Positions 7,489 through 13,710 of a DNA stretch of 16,976 nt are shown here, piece by piece (positions within the stretch are counted from its first letter, which is position 1; every line of letters starts with the position of its first letter). The notes beneath the pieces are model-generated. The model had not been told where the DNA came from and did not search any database. It worked only from the letters and a program-made list of their open reading frames with translations. The position numbers were made by a program, and so were the translations under genes. Origin of the DNA: Oscillospiraceae bacterium (GTDB taxonomy: Bacteria; Bacillota_A; Clostridia; Oscillospirales; Oscillospiraceae); assembly GCA_017408725.1 (NCBI GenBank), contig JAFQUA010000052.1, positions 1 to 16,976 on the forward strand. The letters are read 5' to 3'.

Positions 7489-7506
7489 CTTTCATAATTT
7501 ACCAGT

Positions 7507-7535
7507 ATCATAGCACCGCCTTACCGCGCTGTCAA
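7507..7535 (-). promoter_or_regulatory. Sigma-A promoter of the ABC exporter operon
   Basis: On the minus strand, TTGACA (7530-7535) and TATGAT (7507-7512) are separated by 17 bases. Transcription should start near 7500, just ahead of the leader peptide. Confidence 0.9.
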
Positions 7536-7541
7536 GGGATT

Positions 7542-7566
7542 GTTCGTGACCGTTACGGTTCGTAAC
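7542..7566. promoter_or_regulatory. Candidate operator repeats between divergent promoters
   Basis: GTTCGTGAC (7542-7550) and GTTCGTAAC (7558-7566) form a direct repeat differing at one base. GTTACG-GTT-CGTAAC (7552-7566) is also a perfect six-base palindrome with a 3-base spacer. The site lies 7 bases upstream of the exporter -35 box and about 20 bases upstream of the regulator's -35 box. A site for the adjacent XRE regulator is inferred. Confidence 0.5.
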
Positions 7567-7587
7567 AGGATTGTTTATGGTATTTTG

Positions 7588-7616
7588 TTGATTTTTTGTA
7601 AAAAGTTCGGTAAGAT
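7588..7616 (+). promoter_or_regulatory. Promoter of the XRE-family regulator
   Basis: TTGATT (7588-7593) and TAAGAT (7611-7616) are separated by 17 bases. Transcription would start near 7623, close ahead of the ribosome-binding site, and diverges from the exporter promoter. Confidence 0.65.
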
Positions 7617-7648
7617 GGTGAAAGTTGAGCCGAGAGGAGGTAGAGAAA

Positions 7649-8221
7649 ATGACTCTGGGCGAAAAAATCAGAGAAGCCAGACGAAAATGCGGATTGTCCC
7701 AAGAGCGGCTGGCGGAAAAAATGTCCGTATCCCGATCTGCGATTGCCAAATGGGAAACAGATAAAGGCTTACCGGATGTGGGGAATCTGAAGGTCTTGGC
7801 ACGACTTCTGAATGTCAGCGTAGACCATCTGCTGGATGAGGCGGAGACTGTAGACGACCTAGTCATTAGGGAACCGTATAACCTTGCTGCTTACGGCTAT
7901 GGCTGCAGCAAGGTCAAAAAAGATCGGGTCGTACGGGATAAATTCCCAGATGCAACAATTTATCCTTTGCTTGGCCGGCAGGATGTCGCCAGTTTGGAAC
8001 TACACGTGGACAACACGCCGGACTGTCGGTCAAATCCATTGGACCGGGTGAAGAACACAGATAAAGCATTTTATTTGATAGAAAAGGACGATCAAGAATT
8101 ACTTGTGATGGTGACTGACGTCTTCATAGAAATCCGTCCCATGGAACAGTCTTTGGAAAGAAGCAGTTTTCGTATTGGTGGCTGGAACTTTATAAAATGC
8201 AATTACGAAATTGGAAAATGA
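7649..8221 (+). CDS. XRE-family helix-turn-helix transcriptional regulator
   Basis: ATG at 7649 is preferred because GAGGAGG lies at 7634-7640; the longer frame from TTG 7625 overlaps that site. The 190-aa protein has an N-terminal HTH_3 DNA-binding domain, residues 2-62 (LGEKIREARRKCGLSQERLA, then SVSRSAIAKWE recognition helix, then LKVLARLLNVSVDHLL). A charged linker and an alpha/beta C-terminal domain of about 110 residues follow, with no motif I can name. It is divergent from the multidrug exporter operon and shares a control region with candidate operators, so it may regulate the exporter, itself, or both. A monocistronic unit is implied by its own promoter and terminator. Confidence 0.93.
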   Translation: MTLGEKIREARRKCGLSQERLAEKMSVSRSAIAKWETDKGLPDVGNLKVLARLLNVSVDHLLDEAETVDDLVIREPYNLAAYGYGCSKVKKDRVVRDKFPDATIYPLLGRQDVASLELHVDNTPDCRSNPLDRVKNTDKAFYLIEKDDQELLVMVTDVFIEIRPMEQSLERSSFRIGGWNFIKCNYEIGK

Positions 8222-8229
8222 TACAGCAT

Positions 8230-8257
8230 ACGGCGGAGAAATTCTCCGCCGTTTTTT
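8230..8257 (+). terminator. Intrinsic terminator of the regulator gene
   Basis: CGGCGGAGA (8231-8239) pairs with TCTCCGCCG (8243-8251) across a 3-base loop, followed by T6. It lies 10 bases after the stop. Confidence 0.9.
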
Positions 8258-8267
8258 ATACAATAAC

Positions 8268-8297
8268 AGCGTGGTTGATCTCCTGATCAACCACGCT
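8268..8297 (-). terminator. 13-bp perfect inverted repeat, possible terminator
   Basis: AGCGTGGTTGATC and its exact complement flank a TCCT loop. It lies 11 bases past the end of the minus-strand transglutaminase gene, so it may terminate it. The T-tract after the stem is poor (GTTATTGTATAA), so this is less certain than the other terminators. Confidence 0.5.
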
Positions 8298-8308
8298 AAG
8301 TAATACCG

Positions 8309-8731
8309 TTAATATATTTGGGTTATTCTGTATTCTTCATCTGAAGAGTGGGCACTTTCAAGTATGCGAAAGCCATAAATATTGCTGTTGACTTTACTCG
8401 CTGATATATCATTTGTTACGTCCAGATCCCACCAGGAATTGTTATAGTAGACGCGGTTCCAGGTGTGGCTGGCAGTCGAGCGGTCATAGGGTGTGCCATC
8501 TACAACGTAGCAAGGGATATTTTGGCTACGACAAAGGGCAGCGAAGAGATTAGAGAAGTCGTAGCAGACGCCTTTGCGGGTGTGTAAAGTTTGACGGATA
8601 TTGAAATACTGGATAAATGCGTAGTAATCATAATTGTACTCACAGTTATGTATAATCCAGCTATAGATTGCCTGCACCTTTTCTGCATTGGTATCACAGC
8701 CAGCACAGATTTTGTCAGCAAGTTCTTCCGT
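8309..8731 (-). pseudogene. Transglutaminase-like domain, 3' part of an amber-split gene
   Basis: This is the in-frame continuation of the membrane-protein ORF at 8732-9193, separated from it only by one TAG codon. It reads TEELADKICAGC and then a transglutaminase/cysteine-protease-like fold. The presumed catalytic triad is intact: Cys in KGVCYDFS, His in ASHTWNRV, Asp in WWDLDVT. The only start codon ahead of the domain, GTG at 8677, lacks a Shine-Dalgarno. Separate translation therefore looks unlikely, although amber read-through or a sequencing error would restore a 294-residue protein. Such proteins usually place the catalytic domain outside the membrane; substrate unknown. Confidence 0.75.
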
Positions 8732-9193
8732 CTAAGTGTCCCACAGGGTTGCGCCGCCATTGACGAGATAAGGGGCTTCCGGTTTGCAGACGAAATTATA
8801 TGCAAAGAGCATTGTAACCAAAATGAGTCCCGATATTGCTAACACGCAAATTTTCGTCAGCAACTTATCCTTGCGTGGGCGATTGGTAAAGGCAATGAAA
8901 TACATCAATTCAACGACAAGCGATACCATTGTCATAACCGGGAGTAATCTACGACAGCATACGAAATAGATTAAGTTCATAAGAATATCGAGAACCAGGA
9001 CGATATAAACGATTGCCGTCATAGCCCTTGAACGAGCTTCTGTCATCAGAAAGAGTGTGGGCAATACTGACAGTAAGTAGAATACTGTCAAGGTTTGTGA
9101 GAGAACGAGAAAGTCATTCAGATACAAACCGAGTAGCAGGTTATATGTAAGTGCGACAGCAAAGAAAATGATTCTTGATTTTGTAGTCTTCAT
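8732..9193 (-). CDS. Membrane protein, N-terminal part of an amber-split transglutaminase-like gene
   Basis: This 153-aa ORF starts with ATG at 9193 after AAGGAG with good spacing. It has about five hydrophobic segments (residues 9-30, 34-51, 58-80, 83-104, 112-135), then a short tail ending ATLWDT before TAG. The reading frame continues directly into a transglutaminase-like domain, so this is best read as the membrane anchor of a larger protein truncated by a nonsense codon. As it stands the cell would make a membrane stub without catalytic domain. Confidence 0.75.
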   Translation of the reverse strand: MKTTKSRIIFFAVALTYNLLLGLYLNDFLVLSQTLTVFYLLSVLPTLFLMTEARSRAMTAIVYIVLVLDILMNLIYFVCCRRLLPVMTMVSLVVELMYFIAFTNRPRKDKLLTKICVLAISGLILVTMLFAYNFVCKPEAPYLVNGGATLWDT

Positions 9194-9233
9194 TTCAAAT
9201 CTCCTTTATGTAAGAAATCCTTGAAACGAAGAA

Positions 9234-9267
9234 GTGGTCGTACAGAGGGGTAACTCTGTACGACCAC
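9234..9267. repeat. 14-bp perfect inverted repeat upstream of the split gene
   Basis: GTGGTCGTACAGAG (9234-9247) and its exact complement (9254-9267) flank a 6-base loop. It lies 41 bases upstream of the minus-strand start codon at 9193. Neither strand has a convincing T-run after it. A candidate -10 box (TATGAT on the minus strand at 9282-9287) would put the hairpin at the 5' end of that mRNA; no good -35 is seen. Confidence 0.7.
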
Positions 9268-9303
9268 AAACAAAGACCTAAATCATATCATTTAAGAAAA
9301 CAA

Positions 9304-9345
9304 CAAACCCGAACGTTTCGCCAATTGGCAAAAGGTTCGGGTTTG
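9304..9345 (-). terminator. Terminator of tRNA-Arg
   Basis: An 11-pair stem (9304-9314 with 9335-9345) encloses a smaller palindrome GCCAATTGGC. On the minus strand a T-rich tract (TTGTTGTTTTC) follows. It begins 8 bases after the tRNA 3' end. Confidence 0.75.
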
Positions 9346-9352
9346 AATGTTT

Positions 9353-9429
9353 TGGTACGCCGAAAGGGACTCGAACCCCCGACCTACTGGTTCGTAGCCA
9401 GTCACTCTATCCAACTGAGCTATCGGCGC
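9353..9429 (-). tRNA. tRNA-Arg (anticodon ACG)
   Basis: On the minus strand the acceptor stem GCGCCGA pairs with TCGGCGT (terminal G-U), followed by discriminator A and an encoded CCA. The D-arm has GCTCAGTTGGATAGAGT, the anticodon stem ACTGG/CCAGT carries loop CTACGAA, and the T-arm has the GGTTCGAGTCC signature. Anticodon ACG (A34 normally converted to inosine) reads arginine CGN codons. Total length is 77 nt with CCA. Confidence 0.97.
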
Positions 9430-9456
9430 ATAGTGCGCTCAACTAAGCGCCTGCAT

Positions 9457-9485
9457 ATAATAGCACATTAAATCTTGAAATGCAA
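9457..9485 (-). promoter_or_regulatory. Promoter of tRNA-Arg
   Basis: On the minus strand, TTGCAT (9480-9485) and TATTAT (9457-9462) are separated by 17 bases. Transcription would start about 20 bases before the mature tRNA. Confidence 0.8.
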
Positions 9486-9535
9486 GTACTTTTTTGAAAA
9501 ACTACAAAATTTTTATGTTGGAACGTTTTGCTGGC

Positions 9536-9563
9536 TTGACAGTGGATTTACCACTGTTATAGA
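9536..9563 (+). promoter_or_regulatory. Promoter of mutY
   Basis: TTGACA at 9536-9541 is followed after 16 bases by TATAGA (9558-9563); TAGAAT at 9560-9565 with an 18-base spacer is an alternative. A start of transcription near 9570 would exclude the ATG at 9564 as a usable start. The spacer contains AGTGG-ATTTA-CCACT. Confidence 0.7.
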
Positions 9564-9593
9564 ATGGTTGCAAACTGTTCGGGAGGTGTACCC

Positions 9594-10652
9594 GTGGATA
9601 TAAAAGACCGTATTGCCGCGCTGCCGGGGGCATTGCTTCCCTGGTATGAGAAAAACCGTCGGGATCTGCCGTGGCGGCAGGATCGGGATCCTTATCATAT
9701 CTGGATATCTGAAATTATGCTGCAGCAAACCCGTGTGGAGGCAGTGAAGAACTTCTACAGCCGTTTCGTTGCCACGCTGCCGACGATTTCAGCGCTGGCT
9801 GCCTGCGATGATGAGCTGCTTCACAAGTTGTGGGAGGGTCTTGGTTATTACAGCCGGGTGCGGAATCTGAAAAAGGCTGCCATCCGGGTGATGGAGGACT
9901 ATGGCGGTGTATTTCCACGTGAATACCCGCAAATTTTGGATTTACCGGGCATCGGTGCTTACACCGCGGGGGCGATTTGCTCCATAGCCTACGATATGCC
10001 TACTCCAGCGGTGGATGGTAATGTCCTGCGTGTGTACGCAAGGGTCACTGACGATGCTACGCCTATTGATTTGCCTGCGTTCAAAAAGGCGACGCAGAAA
10101 GCTCTGGGGGCGGTGTACCCAAGGGAGGCGGGGGCGTTTACCCAAGCACTGATGGAACTGGGTGCCACCCTTTGTGGCCCTAACCGGGCACCGGATTGCG
10201 GCAGCTGTCCCTGCAAGGGTTTTTGCTTAAGCTGTGCCAACGGAACGGCAGAGCAACTTCCGGTGAAAAGCCCAAAGCGTGGACGAAGAAAGGAAGATAT
10301 GACGGTCTTTCTGCTGCGCTGCAGGGATGAATTTGCTTTGCAAAAGCGTCCTGCCGGTGGCCTTTTGGCGAATTTGTGGCAGTTTCCCAACACACCCAGT
10401 AAGTTGAATACAAATGAGACACTAACTTGGATGGAGGATAATGGGTTAAAACCAAAGGAAATAATAATGCAAATGGAGCGAAAACACGCATTTACCCATA
10501 TAGAATGGGATATGCGTGGAGTGTATGTGCGTGTCGCCGATAAAACGCCGGGATATGTCTGGCGCAGCAGGGAACAGATCAATGCAGAAACTGCGCTACC
10601 TACAGCGTTTCGGCTGTTTTGGGATGAGATCCAGGTTTTTGACGGCCTGTAG
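9594..10652 (+). CDS. mutY: A/G-specific adenine glycosylase MutY
   Basis: Base-excision repair enzyme that removes adenine mispaired with 8-oxoguanine. GTG at 9594 is chosen because GGGAGG lies 7 bases before it; the in-frame ATG at 9564 has no Shine-Dalgarno and lies upstream of the predicted transcription start. The protein is 352 aa. Visible features: catalytic Glu40 in SEIMLQQT, helix-hairpin-helix LPGIGAYTAG (117-126), catalytic Asp141 in AVDGNVLRV, and iron-sulfur ligands Cys194, 202, 205 and 211 (C-x7-C-x2-C-x5-C). A C-terminal NUDIX-like 8-oxoG recognition domain spans about 230-350. It appears to be transcribed alone. Confidence 0.96.
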   Translation: MDIKDRIAALPGALLPWYEKNRRDLPWRQDRDPYHIWISEIMLQQTRVEAVKNFYSRFVATLPTISALAACDDELLHKLWEGLGYYSRVRNLKKAAIRVMEDYGGVFPREYPQILDLPGIGAYTAGAICSIAYDMPTPAVDGNVLRVYARVTDDATPIDLPAFKKATQKALGAVYPREAGAFTQALMELGATLCGPNRAPDCGSCPCKGFCLSCANGTAEQLPVKSPKRGRRKEDMTVFLLRCRDEFALQKRPAGGLLANLWQFPNTPSKLNTNETLTWMEDNGLKPKEIIMQMERKHAFTHIEWDMRGVYVRVADKTPGYVWRSREQINAETALPTAFRLFWDEIQVFDGL

Positions 10653-10712
10653 GCTGCAAAAACAGCGGATATGAAATTGCCGTAAAATATCCGAAAAAAA
10701 CGAAAATAGTAT

Positions 10713-10741
10713 TTGACAAAAGCAATATTAACCTATATAAT
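10713..10741 (+). promoter_or_regulatory. Sigma-A promoter of yceD-rpmF
   Basis: Perfect TTGACA (10713-10718) and TATAAT (10736-10741) with a 17-base spacer, as expected for a highly expressed ribosomal protein unit. Confidence 0.92.
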
Positions 10742-10772
10742 ATCTAAGCACGACTGTTAGGAGGGGGATACT

Positions 10773-11276
10773 ATGCGACTGGACCTGTCTTCTATTATTG
10801 ACTGTCCCGGTGAGAGCGTTTCCTTTTCCACCAGTGTGGATCTGAGTGATCTTCTGTTTGGTACAAGCTATCCGGTTTCCGAGCCGGTGCAGGCCAGCGG
10901 TACGGTGCGTAATACAGCGGGCGTTCTGGTGATGACCGGTGTGATTACTACTTGTATCCACGGCGTATGCGACCGTTGCGCTTCTGACTTTGACCGTCGG
11001 ATGGACATCCCCATTGACGCGGTTTTGGTTGAAGAGCTTGCCAACGAGGAGAATGAAGATGAGTGGGTTTTCCCGCTGGAGGCAGACACCGCCGATTTGG
11101 AGGACATTGTCCGGACGATCTTCGTCCTGAATATGGATTCCAAGTTGCTGTGTAAGGATGATTGTGCAGGTCTGTGCTGCAGATGCGGCAAGAATCTGAA
11201 TGAAGGTCCCTGCAATTGCCAGAAGGAGCTCGATCCCCGTTTTGCTGCTTTAAAGCAGCTTCTCAATAAGGAATAA
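10773..11276 (+). CDS. yceD: YceD family (DUF177) protein, 23S rRNA accumulation
   Basis: This 167-aa protein follows TAGGAGGGGG and starts at ATG 10773. It is the usual partner gene upstream of rpmF; in bacteria and plants the family is needed for normal 23S rRNA accumulation. Cysteines cluster at 61-69 (C-x4-C-x2-C) and at 127-149 (seven Cys, including CAGLCCRCGK and CNC), suggesting metal binding in this Clostridial form. The acidic middle (EELANEENEDEWVFP) and the C-terminal LDPRFAALKQLL are typical. rpmF follows after 43 bases with its own strong ribosome-binding site, on the same transcript. Confidence 0.92.
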   Translation: MRLDLSSIIDCPGESVSFSTSVDLSDLLFGTSYPVSEPVQASGTVRNTAGVLVMTGVITTCIHGVCDRCASDFDRRMDIPIDAVLVEELANEENEDEWVFPLEADTADLEDIVRTIFVLNMDSKLLCKDDCAGLCCRCGKNLNEGPCNCQKELDPRFAALKQLLNKE

Positions 11277-11319
11277 AAAGAATGCTGTAAAAAGCAGTTT
11301 GACCAAGGAGGTGTCATCC

Positions 11320-11505
11320 ATGGCTGTCCCTAAGTGTAAAGTGTCCAGCGCCCGCCGCGATAAGCGCCGTGGTTCCAACTGGAAGCTGTCCGCCCCCACT
11401 GTGGCTGTTTGCCCCAAGTGTGGCGAGCCCGTTATGCCTCATAGAGCTTGCAAGGCTTGCGGTACCTACAATGGCCGTCAGGTCCTGGCCGCCAAGGCTG
11501 ACTAA
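11320..11505 (+). CDS. rpmF: 50S ribosomal protein L32
   Basis: ATG at 11320 follows AAGGAGGTG with proper spacing and gives the family start MAVPKCKVSS; the in-frame TTG at 11299 is rejected. The 61-aa protein carries KRRGSNWKL and two CxxC pairs (CPKC and CKAC), so it is the zinc-binding (C+) form. It is cotranscribed with yceD and ends at a strong terminator. No zinc-independent paralogue is visible in the window. Confidence 0.98.
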   Translation: MAVPKCKVSSARRDKRRGSNWKLSAPTVAVCPKCGEPVMPHRACKACGTYNGRQVLAAKAD

Positions 11506-11527
11506 GGCTGGAAAAAAGCGTAAGCTG

Positions 11528-11555
11528 AGAGGAAGGCGTTTGCCTTCCTCTTTTT
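11528..11555 (+). terminator. Intrinsic terminator of yceD-rpmF
   Basis: AGAGGAAGGC (11528-11537) pairs with GCCTTCCTCT (11542-11551) across a GTTT loop, with T5 at the 3' end. Confidence 0.92.
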
Positions 11556-11603
11556 CCATTCTGGAATAAAGTGTAAATCTTGTGTGAACACACGGAAATT
11601 CCG

Positions 11604-11632
11604 TTGATTTGTTTATAAGTTCGTGAGATAAT
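11604..11632 (+). promoter_or_regulatory. Promoter of der-plsY
   Basis: TTGATT (11604-11609) and GATAAT (11627-11632) are separated by 17 bases, about 30 bases ahead of the der start codon. Confidence 0.75.
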
Positions 11633-11662
11633 GATTCAGAAGAAGAGAGGAGTGATCCCCTT

Positions 11663-12994
11663 ATGGCAAAGCCTTTGGTAGCGATCGTAGGCCGGCCCAA
11701 TGTGGGCAAGTCTATGTTGTTTAATAAACTGACTGGTCGCAGAACCTCCATAGTAGAGGATACTCCCGGCGTCACCCGGGACAGAATCTACGGTGACTGT
11801 GAGTGGTGCGGCAGAAACTTTTCCCTGGTGGATACCGGTGGTATTGAACCGGGTACAGAAAATGATATGCTGCTGTTTATGCGCCGCCAGGCGGAGATCG
11901 GTATTGAGCTGGCCGACTGCATCGTGATGGTGGTGGATGTACGTTCCGGCGTTACCGCTGCGGATCAGGATGTGGCCACTATGTTGCGGAAAGCCGGTAA
12001 GCCTGTGGCACTGGCAGTAAATAAGTGCGATTCCATCGGCCCTGTGAATCCGGATGTCTACGAGTTCTATGGTTTGGGCATCGGTGACCTGTTTGAAGTT
12101 TCTGCGGTTCACGGACACGGCACCGGCGATTTGCTGGACTGGTGTCTTGAGCAGTTCCCGGATGCAGACGAGGAAGAGGAAGACAGCGATATCATCAGGG
12201 TGGCTATCGTTGGCAAACCCAATGTGGGCAAGAGCAGCCTCCTCAATCGCATTCTTGGTGAGGAACGGGTAATTGTGTCCAATGTGGCGGGTACCACACG
12301 GGATGCCATTGACTCGGAATTTGAAAATGAAACGGGAAAATATTGCTTTATCGACACAGCCGGTATGCGCCGGAAGAGCCGTGTGGACGATATAATCGAA
12401 AAGTACTCCAATATGCGTACCGTTGCCGCCATTGAGCGGGCGGATGTGTGTCTGATTCTGATTGATGCCAACGACGGTGTTACCGATCAGGACACCAAGA
12501 TCGCAGGCCTTGTCCACGAAGCCGGTAAGGCTGCCATCATTGTAGTAAATAAGTGGGATGCGGTTGCGGATAAAGAGACCAATACGATGCGGGATAAGGA
12601 ACTGGCGGTGCGGGACGGCCTCAGTTATATGACCTATGCCCCTGTGGTATTTCTGTCTGCGTTGACCGGATCCCGGGTGGATAAGCTGTTCCAGGTGATC
12701 CAGGATGTCCATCAGCAGAACACCAGCCGCATTACCACCGGTGCGCTGAATTCGATTTTGGCGGAGGCTACCTCCCGGGTGCAACCTCCCACCGACAAGG
12801 GCCGCCGTCTGAAGATCTATTATATGACCCAGGTGGGTACCAAGCCCCCGCATTTTGTGATATTCTGCAACGATGCCCGATTGTTCCATTTCTCCTATCA
12901 GCGGTATCTGGAGAATCAGATCCGTGAGGTGTTTGGCTTGAAGGGTACGCCTGTGCGGATCACCATCCGCCAAAAGGGTGACAAGGAGGAATAA
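11663..12994 (+). CDS. der: Ribosome biogenesis GTPase Der (EngA)
   Basis: Double-GTPase needed for maturation of the 50S ribosomal subunit. The 443-aa protein has two complete G domains: first P-loop GRPNVGKS (10-17), DTGG (57-60), NKCD (120-123); second P-loop GKPNVGKS (184-191), DTAG (231-234), NKWD (296-299). An acidic linker (DADEEEEDSD, about 167-176) joins them and a KH-like C-terminal domain follows (about 350-443). Start ATG 11663 has AGAGGAG ahead. plsY begins 3 bases after the stop, with its ribosome-binding site inside the end of der, so the two are cotranscribed and probably coupled. Confidence 0.98.
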   Translation: MAKPLVAIVGRPNVGKSMLFNKLTGRRTSIVEDTPGVTRDRIYGDCEWCGRNFSLVDTGGIEPGTENDMLLFMRRQAEIGIELADCIVMVVDVRSGVTAADQDVATMLRKAGKPVALAVNKCDSIGPVNPDVYEFYGLGIGDLFEVSAVHGHGTGDLLDWCLEQFPDADEEEEDSDIIRVAIVGKPNVGKSSLLNRILGEERVIVSNVAGTTRDAIDSEFENETGKYCFIDTAGMRRKSRVDDIIEKYSNMRTVAAIERADVCLILIDANDGVTDQDTKIAGLVHEAGKAAIIVVNKWDAVADKETNTMRDKELAVRDGLSYMTYAPVVFLSALTGSRVDKLFQVIQDVHQQNTSRITTGALNSILAEATSRVQPPTDKGRRLKIYYMTQVGTKPPHFVIFCNDARLFHFSYQRYLENQIREVFGLKGTPVRITIRQKGDKEE

Positions 12995-12997
12995 ACG

Positions 12998-13630
12998 ATG
13001 GCAATGGCAGCTGTACTCACACTGCTGACCGGTTATCTGCTGGGAAATCTCAATGGTGCTGTCAGTATGTCCGTTCTGCTGGGAAAGGACGATATTCGCA
13101 ATCACGGCAGCGGCAATGCAGGTCTGACCAATTTTATGCGCCGCTTTGGCCCCTCCAGCGGACTACTGGTGGTAGGAATCGATATGATCAAGGCGATCCT
13201 TGCCTGCCTGGTGGGCAAATATCTGCTTGCTTCTCACGGCCTGGGGGATGAAGGCCTGATGCTGGGGGCAGTGGCAGTAACCTTAGGACACGATTTTCCT
13301 GCTCTTTTGGGTTTTAAGGGCGGAAAGGGTGTGCTGTGCGGTGCGGCTATTGCGCTGACTGCAGACTGGCGCTGCGGTCTGTTGGTAATTGCAATCTTTG
13401 CCTTGAGCTTGTGGCTGACTCGCTGGGTATCTGTCAGTTCCATTTTTAGTTCACTTGCCTTTAGCATCAGCTTTGGACTTCTCCACCGGGAAAACCCCTT
13501 TGTGGCTGTGGCAGGAGTCTTGCTGGGCCTGTGGATTGTATTTATGCACAGAAGCAATATCAAACGATTGGTAAATGGTACCGAAAAGAAGGCTACTTTT
13601 AGCCAATTTCGCAAAAAGAATAAGTCTTAA
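12998..13630 (+). CDS. plsY: Acyl-phosphate:glycerol-3-phosphate acyltransferase PlsY
   Basis: Integral membrane enzyme that transfers the acyl group from acyl-phosphate to glycerol-3-phosphate, the first step of phospholipid synthesis in most Gram-positive bacteria. The 210-aa protein has about five hydrophobic helices. Conserved motifs are GSGNAGLTNFMRRFG (motif 1, residues 38-52), GHDFPALLGFKGGKG (motif 2, about 97-111) and the serine-rich SVSSIFSSLAF (about 145-155). AAGGAGGA precedes ATG 12998. The C-terminus is unusually basic (KRLVNGTEKKATFSQFRKKNKS). No gpsA follows, although the two genes are often adjacent. Confidence 0.95.
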   Translation: MAMAAVLTLLTGYLLGNLNGAVSMSVLLGKDDIRNHGSGNAGLTNFMRRFGPSSGLLVVGIDMIKAILACLVGKYLLASHGLGDEGLMLGAVAVTLGHDFPALLGFKGGKGVLCGAAIALTADWRCGLLVIAIFALSLWLTRWVSVSSIFSSLAFSISFGLLHRENPFVAVAGVLLGLWIVFMHRSNIKRLVNGTEKKATFSQFRKKNKS

Positions 13631-13657
13631 ACGCTCAAAAGGAGCAAACATAGAATG

Positions 13658-13689
13658 CAGGCTCCCGGCTTGGGAGCCTGTCCTTTTTT
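13658..13689 (+). terminator. Intrinsic terminator of der-plsY
   Basis: CAGGCTCCC (13658-13666) pairs with GGGAGCCTG (13672-13680) across a 5-base loop, then TCC and T6. The ABC fusion gene starts only 21 bases later and no good promoter lies between, so read-through may supply its transcription. Confidence 0.88.
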
Positions 13690-13710
13690 GATTTGGAAAG
13701 GAATGGCACG

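Noticed and set aside
9564..9593. ATG 9564 as mutY start
   Set aside because: No ribosome-binding site and it lies upstream of the predicted transcription start; GTG 9594 has GGGAGG.
10666..10693. CGGATAT/ATATCCG hairpin after mutY as a terminator
   Set aside because: On the plus strand it is followed by A residues, not T; the stem is short and the loop is 14 bases.
11636..13105. Long minus-strand open frame opposite der
   Set aside because: It is the shadow of der; its product shows no family signature, while der has all GTPase motifs.
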